A DNA stretch of 64,000 bases from Collinsella sp. AF23-2 (GTDB lineage: Bacteria > Actinomycetota > Coriobacteriia > Coriobacteriales > Coriobacteriaceae), in contig NZ_QRVG01000002.1 in the NCBI RefSeq assembly GCF_003459245.1, positions 82,715 through 146,714 of the forward strand, given 5' to 3'. Shown here in pieces: positions 18,364-27,600 of this stretch. The first letter of the stretch is position 1. Each line of letters begins with the position of its first letter. The notes under the pieces were generated by a model. That model had not been told where the DNA came from and did not search any database. It saw nothing but the letters and a program-made list of their open reading frames with translations. The position numbers and the translations under genes are program-made.

Positions 18364-18395
18364 GAGCCCCGTTCACCCGAGCGGGGCTCTTGTTT
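18364..18395 (+). terminator. Rho-independent terminator of gltX
   Basis: GAGCCCCG and CGGGGCTC arms with a ten-base loop, followed by TTGTTTCT. It is 24 bases beyond the gltX stop. Confidence 0.85.
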
Positions 18396-18416
18396 CTGTA
18401 CCGATGAGTGGGTTGC

Positions 18417-18518
18417 TGGGACAAAATAATCAGTAGTGTTTGTCCCATGTTCGAGTGACGCAACGAGCTCGACACTCGTATCGGCCATGGGACAAACTCT
18501 ACTGATTATTTTGTCCCA
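18417..18518. repeat. Nested palindrome between gltX and priA
   Basis: The outer arms are 20 perfect bases beginning TGGGACAAAATAATC (18417-18436 with 18499-18518). Each arm is continued inward by a TTTGTCCCATG-type block that pairs with both the opposite arm and the outer part of its own side. The whole could fold as one long hairpin or as two smaller ones. The element ends 32 bases before priA. Confidence 0.75.
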
Positions 18519-18550
18519 CCCCTTTCAGGTCCGTTCGTTAGAGGTGGTGT

Positions 18551-21004
18551 ATGGCTCAACAACTGTCGCTGTTTGGTTTGCCGGAACCGGAGGAAGCTCC
18601 GGTGAAGCCCAAGCCTGCCGCTGCCTCGGCTCAGTCTAAGCCTTCGTCCGAGCCCCCTGCCGCCTACGCGAGCGTGGTCCTCGACATCCCCACCCGTGCG
18701 CTGTCGGAACCGTTTGCTTACGGCATCCCCGAGTCCCTTGCCAACGAGGTCCAGATCGGATCCACGGTCCTGGTCCACTTTGGTAACCGTGCCGCCGCGG
18801 GCTATGTCGTCGACATTGCGCCTGATCTGGGCGATCTGCCGGGCAACAACTCCCTCGACCCGGTGCGCATCAAGCCCATCGAGGCCATCCTCAGCAAACC
18901 GCTCTTTACCGCCGAAGCCGCCCGCATCGCACGTTGGATGAGCCGCGAGTATGTCGCGACGCTTTCCGAGTGTCTGCGCCTGTTCTTGCCTCCGGGTGGC
19001 AGCCCGCGTGTGGTCAAGGGCGACGACGGTGTGTGGACGGTTGAACGTCCAGCCGTCAAACCCATCCAAAACCGCTGGGTGATGCTTACGCCCGAAGGCT
19101 TTGACTACACGCCACCCAAGACCGCGGTCCGCCAGCGCCAACTCATCGAGGCGCTCCAGTGTGGTCCTGTCACGACGCGCGACCTCAACCTTCTCTATAA
19201 CAGTATGTCGGCGACCATCAAGGCGCTCGAAAAACGCGGCATCGTGGTGGTGGAGGAGCGCCGTGCCTGGCGCGGTTGCAGCGAGCAGACTACGCTGTCC
19301 TCGGCAAGCGGCAAGGCGCCGGTCTCCCTTACCAACGGCCAGCAACAGGCACTCGCGCAGATTGAGCGCGCCCGCCTTGACGCTCATGGCGACGTGGTGC
19401 TGGTTGACGGCGTCACCGGCTCCGGCAAAACCGAGGTTTACCTCTCCGCTATCGAGCGCGTGCTCGCGGCAGGCCGCTCTGCCTGCGTGCTCGTGCCCGA
19501 GATCTCGCTGACGGCCCAGACCGTCGGCCGCTTCCGCTCGCGCTTTGGCGAGACGGTCGCGGTCTTCCACTCGCGCCTTTCGGCCGGCGAGCGCCTGGAC
19601 CAGTGGGACATGGTTGCCAATGGTACTGCCCGCGTTGTCGTCGGCGCGCGTTCGGCGCTCTTTTGCCCGCTCAGCGACCTGGGTCTCATCATCATCGACG
19701 AGGAACACGAGACCAGTTACAAGCAGGGCTCCAGCCCGCGCTACCATGCGCGCGAGGTTGCGGCCGAGATGGCGCGCCGCTATCGCTGCCCACTTGTGCT
19801 GGGCTCGGCCACGCCTTCTGCCGAGGCCCTCGACCGCTGCCGCCGCGGTACATACAACGGTGCTACCTGGACGCGTGTCGAGATGCCCGAGCGCCCGGGA
19901 CTCGCCGTGCTGCCTACGGTCCGCATTGCCGACCTGCGCCGTGAGTTTTCACACGGCAGCCGCTCCATGTTCTCAAAACCCTTGATGGAGGGCTTGGAGC
20001 GTGTGGTCGAGCGTCGCGAGAAGGCCGTGCTGCTGCATAACCGCCGTGGCTTTGCGCCGTTCCTGATGTGTCGCGAGTGCGGCTGCGTTCCCACCTGCAA
20101 CCACTGCTCCACAGCGCTTACGTATCACGAGCGCACGCACACGCTGCAATGTCACACATGCGGATCCTCCTGGCGCGTGCAGCCGTATCCCGCGCCCACG
20201 AGTCGTTGCCCCAAGTGCGGCAGCCGCTACCTGGCAAAAATGGGGCTGGGCACGCAGCAGATCGAGGACGCACTGCACCAGATGCTGCCCGAGGACGTCG
20301 CCATCATCCGCATGGATGCCGATTCCACGCGCGGCAAGGATTCGCACAAAAAGCTGCTCGAGCAGTTCGATGCGGCCGATTGCGCCGTGTTGCTGGGCAC
20401 CCAAATGATCGCAAAGGGTCTCGATTTTCCCGAGGTCACGCTCGTGGGCGTGGTCAATGCCGACTTCGCCCTTAAGCTGCCCGATTTTCGCGCAGGGGAG
20501 CGCGCCTACGATTTACTGGAGCAGGTCGCCGGCCGTGCCGGTCGTGGTGATCGTCCCGGCGAGGTGATCGTCCAGACCTACCTGCCCGAGGATCCGGTCA
20601 TTCGTGCCGTCGCTGAGCACGACCGTTCGATCTTTACCGACTACGATTTGGACCAGCGCCGCGACGCGCTGTACCCGCCGTTTGTTCGCCTGGTCAACAT
20701 CTTGGTGTGGTCGGCAAACCGAGACGACGCGCAGGACTACATTGGGCGCATTGCAAAGCTTCTTAAGCGCCGCTGGCATGCCGCCGCGCCCGATTTTTTG
20801 CGGGCGGGGAGTGCCGTGCCGCAGGTGCTAGGCCCGGCTTCGTGTGTAATCGAGAGAGCCAAGGACCGTTACCGCTTCCATCTGCTTGTGAAGTCGCCCG
20901 TGGGGTACCATGTCTCTGATGATATCGACGCCTGCCTCAAAGAGGTGAGCTCTGTGCGCGGCGTGAGCGTGAGCGTTGACGTCGACGCCTATGATTTGAT
21001 GTAA
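18551..21004 (+). CDS. priA: PriA, primosomal replication-restart helicase
   Basis: Superfamily 2 DNA helicase (817 aa) that reloads the replisome at stalled forks. An N-terminal 3'-DNA-binding domain (VVLDIPTRALSEPFAYGIP) is preceded by a 35-residue Ala/Pro/Lys linker. Walker A is in VDGVTGSGKTEVYL near residue 285, and the DEAH-type box is IIDEEHETSYKQ. The paired zinc-binding cysteines are in CRECGCVPTCNHC, CHTCG and CPKCGS around residues 505-555. GTQMIAKGLDFP and QVAGRAGRG are later helicase motifs. AGAGGTGG precedes the ATG. def follows after 12 bases, so the two are probably co-transcribed. Confidence 0.96.
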   Translation: MAQQLSLFGLPEPEEAPVKPKPAAASAQSKPSSEPPAAYASVVLDIPTRALSEPFAYGIPESLANEVQIGSTVLVHFGNRAAAGYVVDIAPDLGDLPGNNSLDPVRIKPIEAILSKPLFTAEAARIARWMSREYVATLSECLRLFLPPGGSPRVVKGDDGVWTVERPAVKPIQNRWVMLTPEGFDYTPPKTAVRQRQLIEALQCGPVTTRDLNLLYNSMSATIKALEKRGIVVVEERRAWRGCSEQTTLSSASGKAPVSLTNGQQQALAQIERARLDAHGDVVLVDGVTGSGKTEVYLSAIERVLAAGRSACVLVPEISLTAQTVGRFRSRFGETVAVFHSRLSAGERLDQWDMVANGTARVVVGARSALFCPLSDLGLIIIDEEHETSYKQGSSPRYHAREVAAEMARRYRCPLVLGSATPSAEALDRCRRGTYNGATWTRVEMPERPGLAVLPTVRIADLRREFSHGSRSMFSKPLMEGLERVVERREKAVLLHNRRGFAPFLMCRECGCVPTCNHCSTALTYHERTHTLQCHTCGSSWRVQPYPAPTSRCPKCGSRYLAKMGLGTQQIEDALHQMLPEDVAIIRMDADSTRGKDSHKKLLEQFDAADCAVLLGTQMIAKGLDFPEVTLVGVVNADFALKLPDFRAGERAYDLLEQVAGRAGRGDRPGEVIVQTYLPEDPVIRAVAEHDRSIFTDYDLDQRRDALYPPFVRLVNILVWSANRDDAQDYIGRIAKLLKRRWHAAAPDFLRAGSAVPQVLGPASCVIERAKDRYRFHLLVKSPVGYHVSDDIDACLKEVSSVRGVSVSVDVDAYDLM

Positions 21005-21016
21005 CAAACCGAAAGG

Positions 21017-21559
21017 ATGGCCATGGAAGCCAACGGAATCGTACTGTCGCCCGACCCTCGTCTGCGCCAGGAGTGCGCCGTCATCGAGGAGATCACCCCG
21101 GCGATCGAGGCGCTTGCCGAGAAGATGAAGAAAATGATGTTCGATAACGGCGGTTGCGGCCTGGCTGCTCCGCAGATCGGCGAGCTCATTCAGCTCGTTA
21201 CCATCGACTGCGACTACAGTGACAAGAACGACTACGACCCGTACGTGCTCATCAATCCCGTGATTGTCGAGCAAAGCGACCATCTCGTTCCGTATAGCGA
21301 GGGCTGTCTATCCATTCCTGGCATTAGCTGTGAGATCGAGCGTCCCGACCATGTCGTCGTCGAGGCGTATGACCTGGACGCCAACCTGATTCGCTATGAG
21401 GCCTCGGGCGATCTGTTCTGCGTGTGCCTGCAGCACGAGATCGATCACCTGCACGGCAACACCATGTTCGAGCGCCTTAAGCCTATGCAGAGGATCAAGG
21501 CCGTCAAGGAGTACCAGGACGCCCTGGCCCGCGGCGCTCGACCGGGCGAGACTGAGTAG
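21017..21559 (+). CDS. def: Peptide deformylase
   Basis: Removes the formyl group from N-terminal methionine of new proteins (180 aa). All three family motifs are present: GGCGLAAPQIGE (motif 1), EGCLSIPG (motif 2, metal-binding Cys) and QHEIDHLHG (motif 3, metal-binding His pair and catalytic Glu). GAAAGG precedes the ATG. It lies 12 bases after priA, and fmt is the next gene, so formyl-methionine handling genes are grouped. Confidence 0.95.
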   Translation: MAMEANGIVLSPDPRLRQECAVIEEITPAIEALAEKMKKMMFDNGGCGLAAPQIGELIQLVTIDCDYSDKNDYDPYVLINPVIVEQSDHLVPYSEGCLSIPGISCEIERPDHVVVEAYDLDANLIRYEASGDLFCVCLQHEIDHLHGNTMFERLKPMQRIKAVKEYQDALARGARPGETE

Positions 21560-21567
21560 GTTTGTCC

Positions 21568-21663
21568 GTCCCCGGGGCGCCCGCCTATATCATCCCGTGC
21601 TCAAACATTCTCGCTGCGCTGCGAAACTGCGCGCGGGACGATATAGGCGGGCGCCCCGGGGAC
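21568..21663. repeat. Long intergenic palindrome downstream of def
   Basis: Arms of 33 bases with two mismatches (left begins GTCCCCGGGGCGCCCG at 21568; right ends CGGGCGCCCCGGGGAC at 21663) surround a 30-base centre. It starts nine bases beyond the def stop. The rest of the gap to fmt (21664-21880) holds a weaker hairpin GGAAGAGC...GCTCTTTCC near 21738-21767 that may terminate def. It also has short hydrophobic open frames that I do not believe are genes. Confidence 0.8.
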
Positions 21664-21880
21664 TACGTTGACGCTGCTTGTCTCGCCCAGGTGCCGTCGG
21701 GCCAGGGATGGGCGTCTTCGCTGATAGGTGCTTTGTTGGAAGAGCTGCTTTTATTGCGGCTCTTTCCTTGGTTTTGGGTATATTTGTTCTTGTTGAATTG
21801 TTATTGCGGATGGCCTGGGAACCTTGCTTTCCGCTGTTCTTTGTAGCCGTCTCGGCTTTGGTTGAGGGGAGACGATCTTT

Positions 21881-22801
21881 ATGCGTATTGTGTTTATGGG
21901 TACGCCTGATTTTGCTGTGCCTTCTTTGACTTCGCTTGTTGAGGCTGGGAATGAGATTGCGCTTGTTGTTACTCGTCCTGATGCTGTTCGCGGGCGTGGT
22001 AAAAAGTTGGAGCCGTCTCCTATTAAGGCCAAGGCGCTTGAGCTTAGGTTGCCGGTTATTGAGGCTAATCGTATGACGGCCGAGGTTGTTGAGGCGCTCC
22101 AAGCTGCGCAAGCCGATATTTTCTGTGTGGCTGCTTATGGTTGCATTTTGCCGGATGAGGTGCTGCATATGGCGCCGCTTGGTATTGTGAATGTTCATGC
22201 GTCCTTGCTGCCTCGCTGGCGTGGGGCTGCTCCTATTCAGCGTGCCATTCTTGCTGGTGATGAGATTGCTGGCGTTTCTATTATGCGCATTGGGCATGGC
22301 GTGGATACCGGCGCCTATTGTGCGCAGGCCTCGACCTCGGTTGCCGGTAAGCATGCTGAGGCGCTGACCATGGAGCTCGCTGAGCTCGGCGGCAAACTGC
22401 TTACCGATACGCTTCCCTCTCTTGCCGATGGCACTGCCGTGTGGACTGAACAGGATGAGGCGCTCGTTACCCATGCTGCCAAGATTTCTAAGCAGGAGAT
22501 GCGCTTGGATCCGCAAATGGCGGCGCTCGATTGCGTGCGTCATGTGCTCGCTTCGTCCGATACCGCGCCTGCTCGTTGCGTGATTGCCGGCAAGACCGTG
22601 CGTGTGCTCGATGCTGCGGCGGCTGATGTGTCGCTCGGCGAGGGTCAGGTTCTCGTTAAGGCCAAGCGTGTTTACCTGGGCCTTTCTGATGGCTCGGTTG
22701 AACTGCTCGAGGTTAAGCCCGATGGCAAGCGTGCTATGACTGCTTCTGCTTGGTCTGCTGGCCTGCAGGGTGCCGATCTTATCTGGGGTGTTTTGTCATG
22801 A
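21881..22801 (+). CDS. fmt: Methionyl-tRNA formyltransferase
   Basis: Formylates Met-tRNA(fMet) (306 aa). The N-terminal FMGTPDFAVPSL, the 10-formyl-THF site VNVHASLLPRWRGAAPIQRAI (catalytic Asn/His region near residue 106) and GVSIMRIGHGVDTG are all family hallmarks. A C-terminal OB-like domain follows. Codon choice shifts here to many T-ending codons (GTT, CGT, CCT, GCT), unlike priA and def just upstream; rsmB shares this partly. ATG is preceded by GAGGGGAGA. Its stop overlaps the rsmB start (ATGA). Confidence 0.95.
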   Translation: MRIVFMGTPDFAVPSLTSLVEAGNEIALVVTRPDAVRGRGKKLEPSPIKAKALELRLPVIEANRMTAEVVEALQAAQADIFCVAAYGCILPDEVLHMAPLGIVNVHASLLPRWRGAAPIQRAILAGDEIAGVSIMRIGHGVDTGAYCAQASTSVAGKHAEALTMELAELGGKLLTDTLPSLADGTAVWTEQDEALVTHAAKISKQEMRLDPQMAALDCVRHVLASSDTAPARCVIAGKTVRVLDAAAADVSLGEGQVLVKAKRVYLGLSDGSVELLEVKPDGKRAMTASAWSAGLQGADLIWGVLS

Positions 22802-24198
22802 GCAGGCTGTCTCCCGCGCGCAAGCTTGCGCTCGATGTGCTGATGGAGGCCGATCGCCGCGGCATGTATGCACGCGACGTGCTGTCCTCTCGCGCATTGG
22901 CCAAGGCTATTGACCAGCGCGATTCCGCTTTTGCCGCCCGCTTGGCGCTGGGTGTTGCCGCCACGCAGGGTATTTTGGACGAGCTGCTCGATCAGTTTCT
23001 CGATAAGCCCAAAAAGGTTGCGCCGCGCGTTCGCATGGCGCTTCGTATTTCTGCCTTCGAGATGCTCTACCTGCATACGCCTGGCCGCGTTGCCGTAAGT
23101 CAGGGAGTTGAGCTGGTTCGCTGCGGTGCTAAGTCCGCCGCCGGTCTGGCGAACGCCGTTCTGCATAAGGTTGCGGACAACGTCGATGATTTTGCCGCCG
23201 CGGTGGATGCCGATGAGTCTGAGCGACGCTTGGTTCGCCTGTCTCGCCTGATGGGCTTGCCGCGATGGCTGTGCGCTCGCATTATGGCATCGTTTGACAC
23301 ACCAGAGGGTGCGCTTAACTTTGCCGGCAATCTGGCCCCCGCGCCGCTGGCCCTGCATGAGAACGCTTTTGCTTCCAAGCCCGATCCGTATATCTCGCAG
23401 CTCGTCGCGCCTGTCTTCCCGGGCTGCCATGCCCCGGTTGATGCCCAGGTTACCGTTGCTTCGGGTGTGTTTGAGCGTGCTGCCGCGGTGGCCTCGGACC
23501 TTAACGCCCAGCTTATCGCCACAGCTGCCACGCGCCCTGGTTGCTGCCTTGAGATTGGTGCCGGCCGTGGCACCAAGACCTATGTGATGATGTGCCAGGC
23601 CAAGCGTGCGGGCTATGAGCGTCAGCATACGGCGCTCGATTTGCATGATCGCAAGTGCGACCAGAATCTCGCTCGCCTGCATAAGGCAGGTATTCAGGGC
23701 GTTCGTACGGTTTCGGGTGATGCTTGCGAGCTTGATGAAGTACTGACGTCGTTTGATGCCATGCTTGGCGAGCCGGTTAAGTTCGATACGGTCTTTATCG
23801 ATGCGCCGTGCTCTGGCACCGGAACCATGCGTCGTCATCCCGAGATCCCGTGGCGCCTGACCGAAAAGGATGTGACGGTTGAGCTGCCCAAGCTGCAGCT
23901 GACGATGCTCAAAGAGGCTGCTGCGCGCGTGGCTGCCGGCGGCGAGCTCATCTATGCGACGTGCTCGGTTTTCGACGAGGAGAACACGCAGGTCGTGGAA
24001 GCGTTCCTGAGCTCTCCCGAGGGTGCCGGCTTTAGCGTTGCACCGCTTTCCGAGGCGCAGATTCTTCAATTGCCTGAGTTCGCCCAGGCCAAGAAGCTCG
24101 TCTCCGTACGCCAAAACGTTCGAGGCCTCTTCCAAAGCGTACCGGTAAACGCCGATTCCTACGACGGCCACTTCTGCGCCCGCCTGGTCCGTAAGTAA
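22798..24198 (+). CDS. rsmB: RsmB, 16S rRNA (cytosine-967-C5)-methyltransferase
   Basis: RNA m5C methyltransferase (466 aa). An N-terminal NusB-like RNA-binding domain (about residues 1-140, LALDVLMEADRRG...) is followed by the SAM-dependent catalytic domain. That domain has the SAM site LEIGAGRGTKT near residue 252, motif IV DAPCSGTGTMRRHPE near residue 340, and the nucleophile in YATCSVFDEEN near residue 387. The ATG overlaps the fmt stop by four bases, so translation is probably coupled. The fmt-rsmB order is a widespread arrangement. Confidence 0.93.
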   Translation: MSRLSPARKLALDVLMEADRRGMYARDVLSSRALAKAIDQRDSAFAARLALGVAATQGILDELLDQFLDKPKKVAPRVRMALRISAFEMLYLHTPGRVAVSQGVELVRCGAKSAAGLANAVLHKVADNVDDFAAAVDADESERRLVRLSRLMGLPRWLCARIMASFDTPEGALNFAGNLAPAPLALHENAFASKPDPYISQLVAPVFPGCHAPVDAQVTVASGVFERAAAVASDLNAQLIATAATRPGCCLEIGAGRGTKTYVMMCQAKRAGYERQHTALDLHDRKCDQNLARLHKAGIQGVRTVSGDACELDEVLTSFDAMLGEPVKFDTVFIDAPCSGTGTMRRHPEIPWRLTEKDVTVELPKLQLTMLKEAAARVAAGGELIYATCSVFDEENTQVVEAFLSSPEGAGFSVAPLSEAQILQLPEFAQAKKLVSVRQNVRGLFQSVPVNADSYDGHFCARLVRK

Positions 24199-24204
24199 CT
24201 ACTA

Positions 24205-24271
24205 AGTTGCGATGAAATAGGGATTGAATAGCGGCTTTTACCTGCCAAACAGTCCTTATTTCACCGCAACT
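24205..24271. repeat. Palindromic intergenic repeat, copy 2 (AGTTGCGATGAAATA family)
   Basis: Fifteen-base arms AGTTGCGATGAAATA and TATTTCACCGCAACT (one G/T mismatch) enclose a 37-base centre. The element aligns full length with the reverse complement of 7801-7869. It begins seven bases after the rsmB stop, so both copies sit directly behind a 3' gene end. Confidence 0.8.
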
Positions 24272-24298
24272 CATAAGGAAACCTGGGTATCTAAAGAA

Positions 24299-24332
24299 GC
24301 GGCCCCGCGATCGGTGTTGATCGCGGGGCCGC
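24299..24332. terminator. Strong terminator downstream of the fmdB-type gene
   Basis: Fourteen-base perfect arms (GCGGCCCCGCGATC / GATCGCGGGGCCGC) with a six-base loop, followed by TTCTTT on the minus strand and TTGTTTC on the plus strand. It lies directly behind the stop of the zinc-ribbon gene and can serve the convergent rsmB transcript too. Confidence 0.85.
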
Positions 24333-24339
24333 GTTGTTT

Positions 24340-24576
24340 CTAGTGGCTGTGAGGGCAGTTGGCGCAGCAGCCGCTGGTGGCGCTGGTGCTGGAGCCGCCG
24401 CTTCGCTGGTCGGTGTTGTAGAAACCGCTGCCCTCAAATTTAATGCCGCTGGCCGAGAACGTCTTGGCCGCCGGAGCGCCGCAGCTCGGGCACACGACCT
24501 CGGGAGTCTCGGACATGGGATGCTCAACCTCAAACACGTTGCCGCAGCTCGAGCACTTGTAATCGTAGCGCGCCAT
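24340..24576 (-). CDS. FmdB-family zinc-ribbon protein
   Basis: Small protein (78 aa) of the FmdB family of putative regulators. The N-terminal MARYDYKCSSCGNVFEVEH and the later VCPSCGAPA form the two CxxC knuckles of a zinc ribbon near residues 8-33. The tail is Ser/Gly-rich and ends with another cysteine group (GCCANCPHSH). Its molecular function is not established for most members. It is the last gene on this strand, separated from the GH13-GH77 gene by a hairpin. Confidence 0.85.
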   Translation of the reverse strand: MARYDYKCSSCGNVFEVEHPMSETPEVVCPSCGAPAAKTFSASGIKFEGSGFYNTDQRSGGSSTSATSGCCANCPHSH

Positions 24577-24598
24577 AATACTTCCTTTTCAGCACAAA

Positions 24599-24620
24599 GC
24601 GGGCAGATTACTCTGCCCGC
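24599..24620. terminator. Hairpin between GH13-GH77 gene and fmdB
   Basis: Nine-base perfect arms (GCGGGCAGA / TCTGCCCGC) with a four-base loop. On the minus strand it follows five T and is followed by TTTG, so it is a weak terminator or an intercistronic hairpin. Confidence 0.5.
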
Positions 24621-24664
24621 AAAAATTCAAACGTTTGTAACTGTACCCTATATCGGGGGTTTTA

Positions 24665-27600
24665 TCACGCTTCGTCCCAGAATCTATGGTTGTTGCGCAG
24701 GAGCTGTGCGGTTTTGTCCTCAGCGGCTACAATGTCCGCCTCGTCAGCCTGCCAGGTCCAGTTGCCCGTGGCCACGCCCGGAACGTTCATGCGCGCGTCG
24801 TCGCTAAGCCCCAGAATATCCTGTAGCGGCATCATCACCAGGGGAGCGTCGCTTGCCAGCGCGTCGCTCATCAGCTTGGCCGCCACCTCAACACCGCTCG
24901 GCACGTCGCCGCCCGCAAAGGAACGCGTGCACCAACCGGCCAGCGTCGACGTATCGTGCGTCGAGGTGTACAGGATTTTGCCCGGCGTGGGATGCACGCC
25001 GCAACGAACGTCGTAGTCGCTAAACTCCAGCACATCCATGCCGGGGAAGCCGCAGGTGGAAGCCATGGCGCGAACGCCAGGCGTCAGATAACCTAGGTCC
25101 TCGGCGATAAAGTTGAGCGGACCTAGCTCGTCGTAGGCGGTCTGGAACAGGTCTTTGCCCGGGCCCGCCAGCCAGCGGCCATCGGCACAGGCCTTGCCGG
25201 CGGGGATGCTAAAGTAGCTGTGGAAGCCCAGGAAGTGGTCTAGGCGCACGCGGTCGTAGAGCGAAAACGCACGACGCAGGCGATCCATCCACCAACTATA
25301 GCCGTTCTCCTTCATGTGTTCCCAGCGGAAGGTGGGGTTGCCCCACACCTGGCCCTCGGGCGCAAAGTTGTCGGGCGGCGCGCCCGAAATCTCAATCGCC
25401 TTGCCGGTGTCGGACAGCCAGAAGTTCTCGGGTTCGCTCCACGCGTCGGCCGAATCATCCGAGACATACATGGGGATATCGCCGATGACCTCGATGCCCT
25501 TCTTGTGTGCATAGTTCATGAGCTCGCACCAGGCCAGGTCAAAGCGATACTGCATGTACGCCTGCAGCTCGGCCTCGTCGTGGAAGCGCTTGTCATCGAT
25601 CAGGTGCTCGTTGTAGCGCGCGACATCCGCCGGCCAATCGTGGCGCGACAGTCCCTCAAAGTGCTTCTTTACCGCCATGTAGACGCAGTACTTCTCGAGC
25701 CAGTCGGCATTGCGATGTTTAAACGCGGTGTAGAGCGGGTCGGCATCCTCGCCGCCGCGGGCCTTCCAGGTGACGAAGTCGGCAGCCAGCTCCTCGTGGC
25801 TCTCGGGCAGCAGGTCGATATTGCCTGCAAAGGCCGAAGGACCGGCGTAGGGGGAGCGGAAGAAGTCCGTGGGATTGACGGGCAGGACCTGCCAGTAGCG
25901 CATGCCCATGGCAGCCAGGTGGTCGATAAAACGACGCGTGGGCGCACCGATCGTGCCAGGCTTGCCGTCATCGGTCGGCACCGAGGTGATGTGGCACACG
26001 ACGCCCGCGCCATGATCGAGCGGCTCCTGCAGGCGCTTCTCGGCATGGTGATAGATGATCGAAGAGCCCAGCGGGTACAGGTCGAGCGTGACGGTACCGT
26101 TGTGGATTTCGCATTCGTGGCCGCTGATCACGTCGCTTGCACATTCGCCGAGCGCCGGGATCGTCACGCAGTGCGAATTGCGCAGGCTGCGGTTGATGAT
26201 AACCGTCGCGGCCTCGCCGTCTTTGCCCGTGCGGGTGTAGGCCAAGACGTCGTCGTTGAGAGCGAAGGCCTTGATCTCGCCATCGACCATAAAGGGCAGA
26301 GCGCGGCGCACGGCAGATGCGTTCTTAACGATGGCCAGCGTATCGAAGTCATGGAGTTGGTCCTTGGTCGGCAGGGTACGACGGTTGCCCGGATCGGTGA
26401 GGCCCTCCAGCCCGTACTCATCGCCGTAATAGATCGAAGGCACGCCGGGGAAGGTCATCTGCATGAGCGTTGCCAACCAAAAACGGCTCTTGGCCAGGCC
26501 CATCGAGTTCTCGTCCAGGCGCCATTTGCTGCGCTCGCTCTCGGGCAGCTGCGACTCGTCGGGGCCACCGCCGAGCACCGAGATAATGCGCGGGCGGTCG
26601 TGGCTCGAAAGCAGATTGAGCGCGCAGGCCAGTGCCTCGCGCGGGTAGTTCTCGCGCAGGGTCTCGATGTCCTCAGCAGCTTGATAGGCATTCTTGTAGC
26701 CCATCAAAAAGCCGATGACCATGTCGCGGAAGGGGTAGTCCATGGCAGAGTCGAGCTCAGAGCCCTGCAGGTAGCGGCGCAGATGGCCGTAGCTGATCTT
26801 GTTGGAGGCGTCTTCCCAGACCTCGCCGAGCAGCAGTGCGTCAGGTTTCTCGGCGAGCACGGCCTTTTTGATCTCGGCCAGGAAGTCATCGGAAAGCTCG
26901 TCGGCCACGTCCAGGCGCCAACCATGGGCACCGGCGCGCAGCCATTTGCGGATCACGCCGTCCTTGCCCAGGAGCCGCTCGCGCACCAGTTCGGAGCTCT
27001 CGTTGATGGCGGGCATGTTTCCCACGCCCCACCAGCAGTCATACGAACCGTCTTCATGGAAGTAAAACGCATCGCGCCACGGCGAGTCCTCGCTTTGCCA
27101 AGCACCGACGCCGGGATAATTGCCGTAGCGGTTAAAGTAGATCGAATCGTCGCCCGTGTGGTTGAAGACGCCGTCCAGGATGATGGAGATGCCCAGCTTC
27201 TCGGCTGCCTTGCACAGCTCGGTAAAGTCCTGCTCGGTGCCCAGGATCGGGTCGATCTTGGTGTAGTCGGCCGTGTCGTAGCGGTGGTTACTCGCGGCCT
27301 CAAAGATGGGGTTGAGGTAGATGGCCGTAAAGCCTAGCTCGGCAATGCGGCGCAGGTCATTTTGGATACCCTTGAGCGAGCCGCCGTAAAAATCCCAGGT
27401 CTTGATGGAGCCGTCTTCGGCACGCTCGTACTCGGGCGGTTCGTTCCAGTCCTCGACCATGCGGCGCTGGATTCCTTTGCGCGGTTTTTCAACTTCGGCA
27501 AGCGTGCGTTCGCGCCAGTTTTCGTCGCGTGCATAGCGGTCGGGGAAGATCTGGTAGACCATACCGCGCTCGTACCAAGTGGGACGGTTCTCTCGGTGCT

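Noticed and set aside
21562..21929. Short hydrophobic open frames between def and fmt
   Set aside because: They overlap the long palindrome or the fmt start, have no ribosome sites, and read as low-complexity Leu/Cys/Phe.
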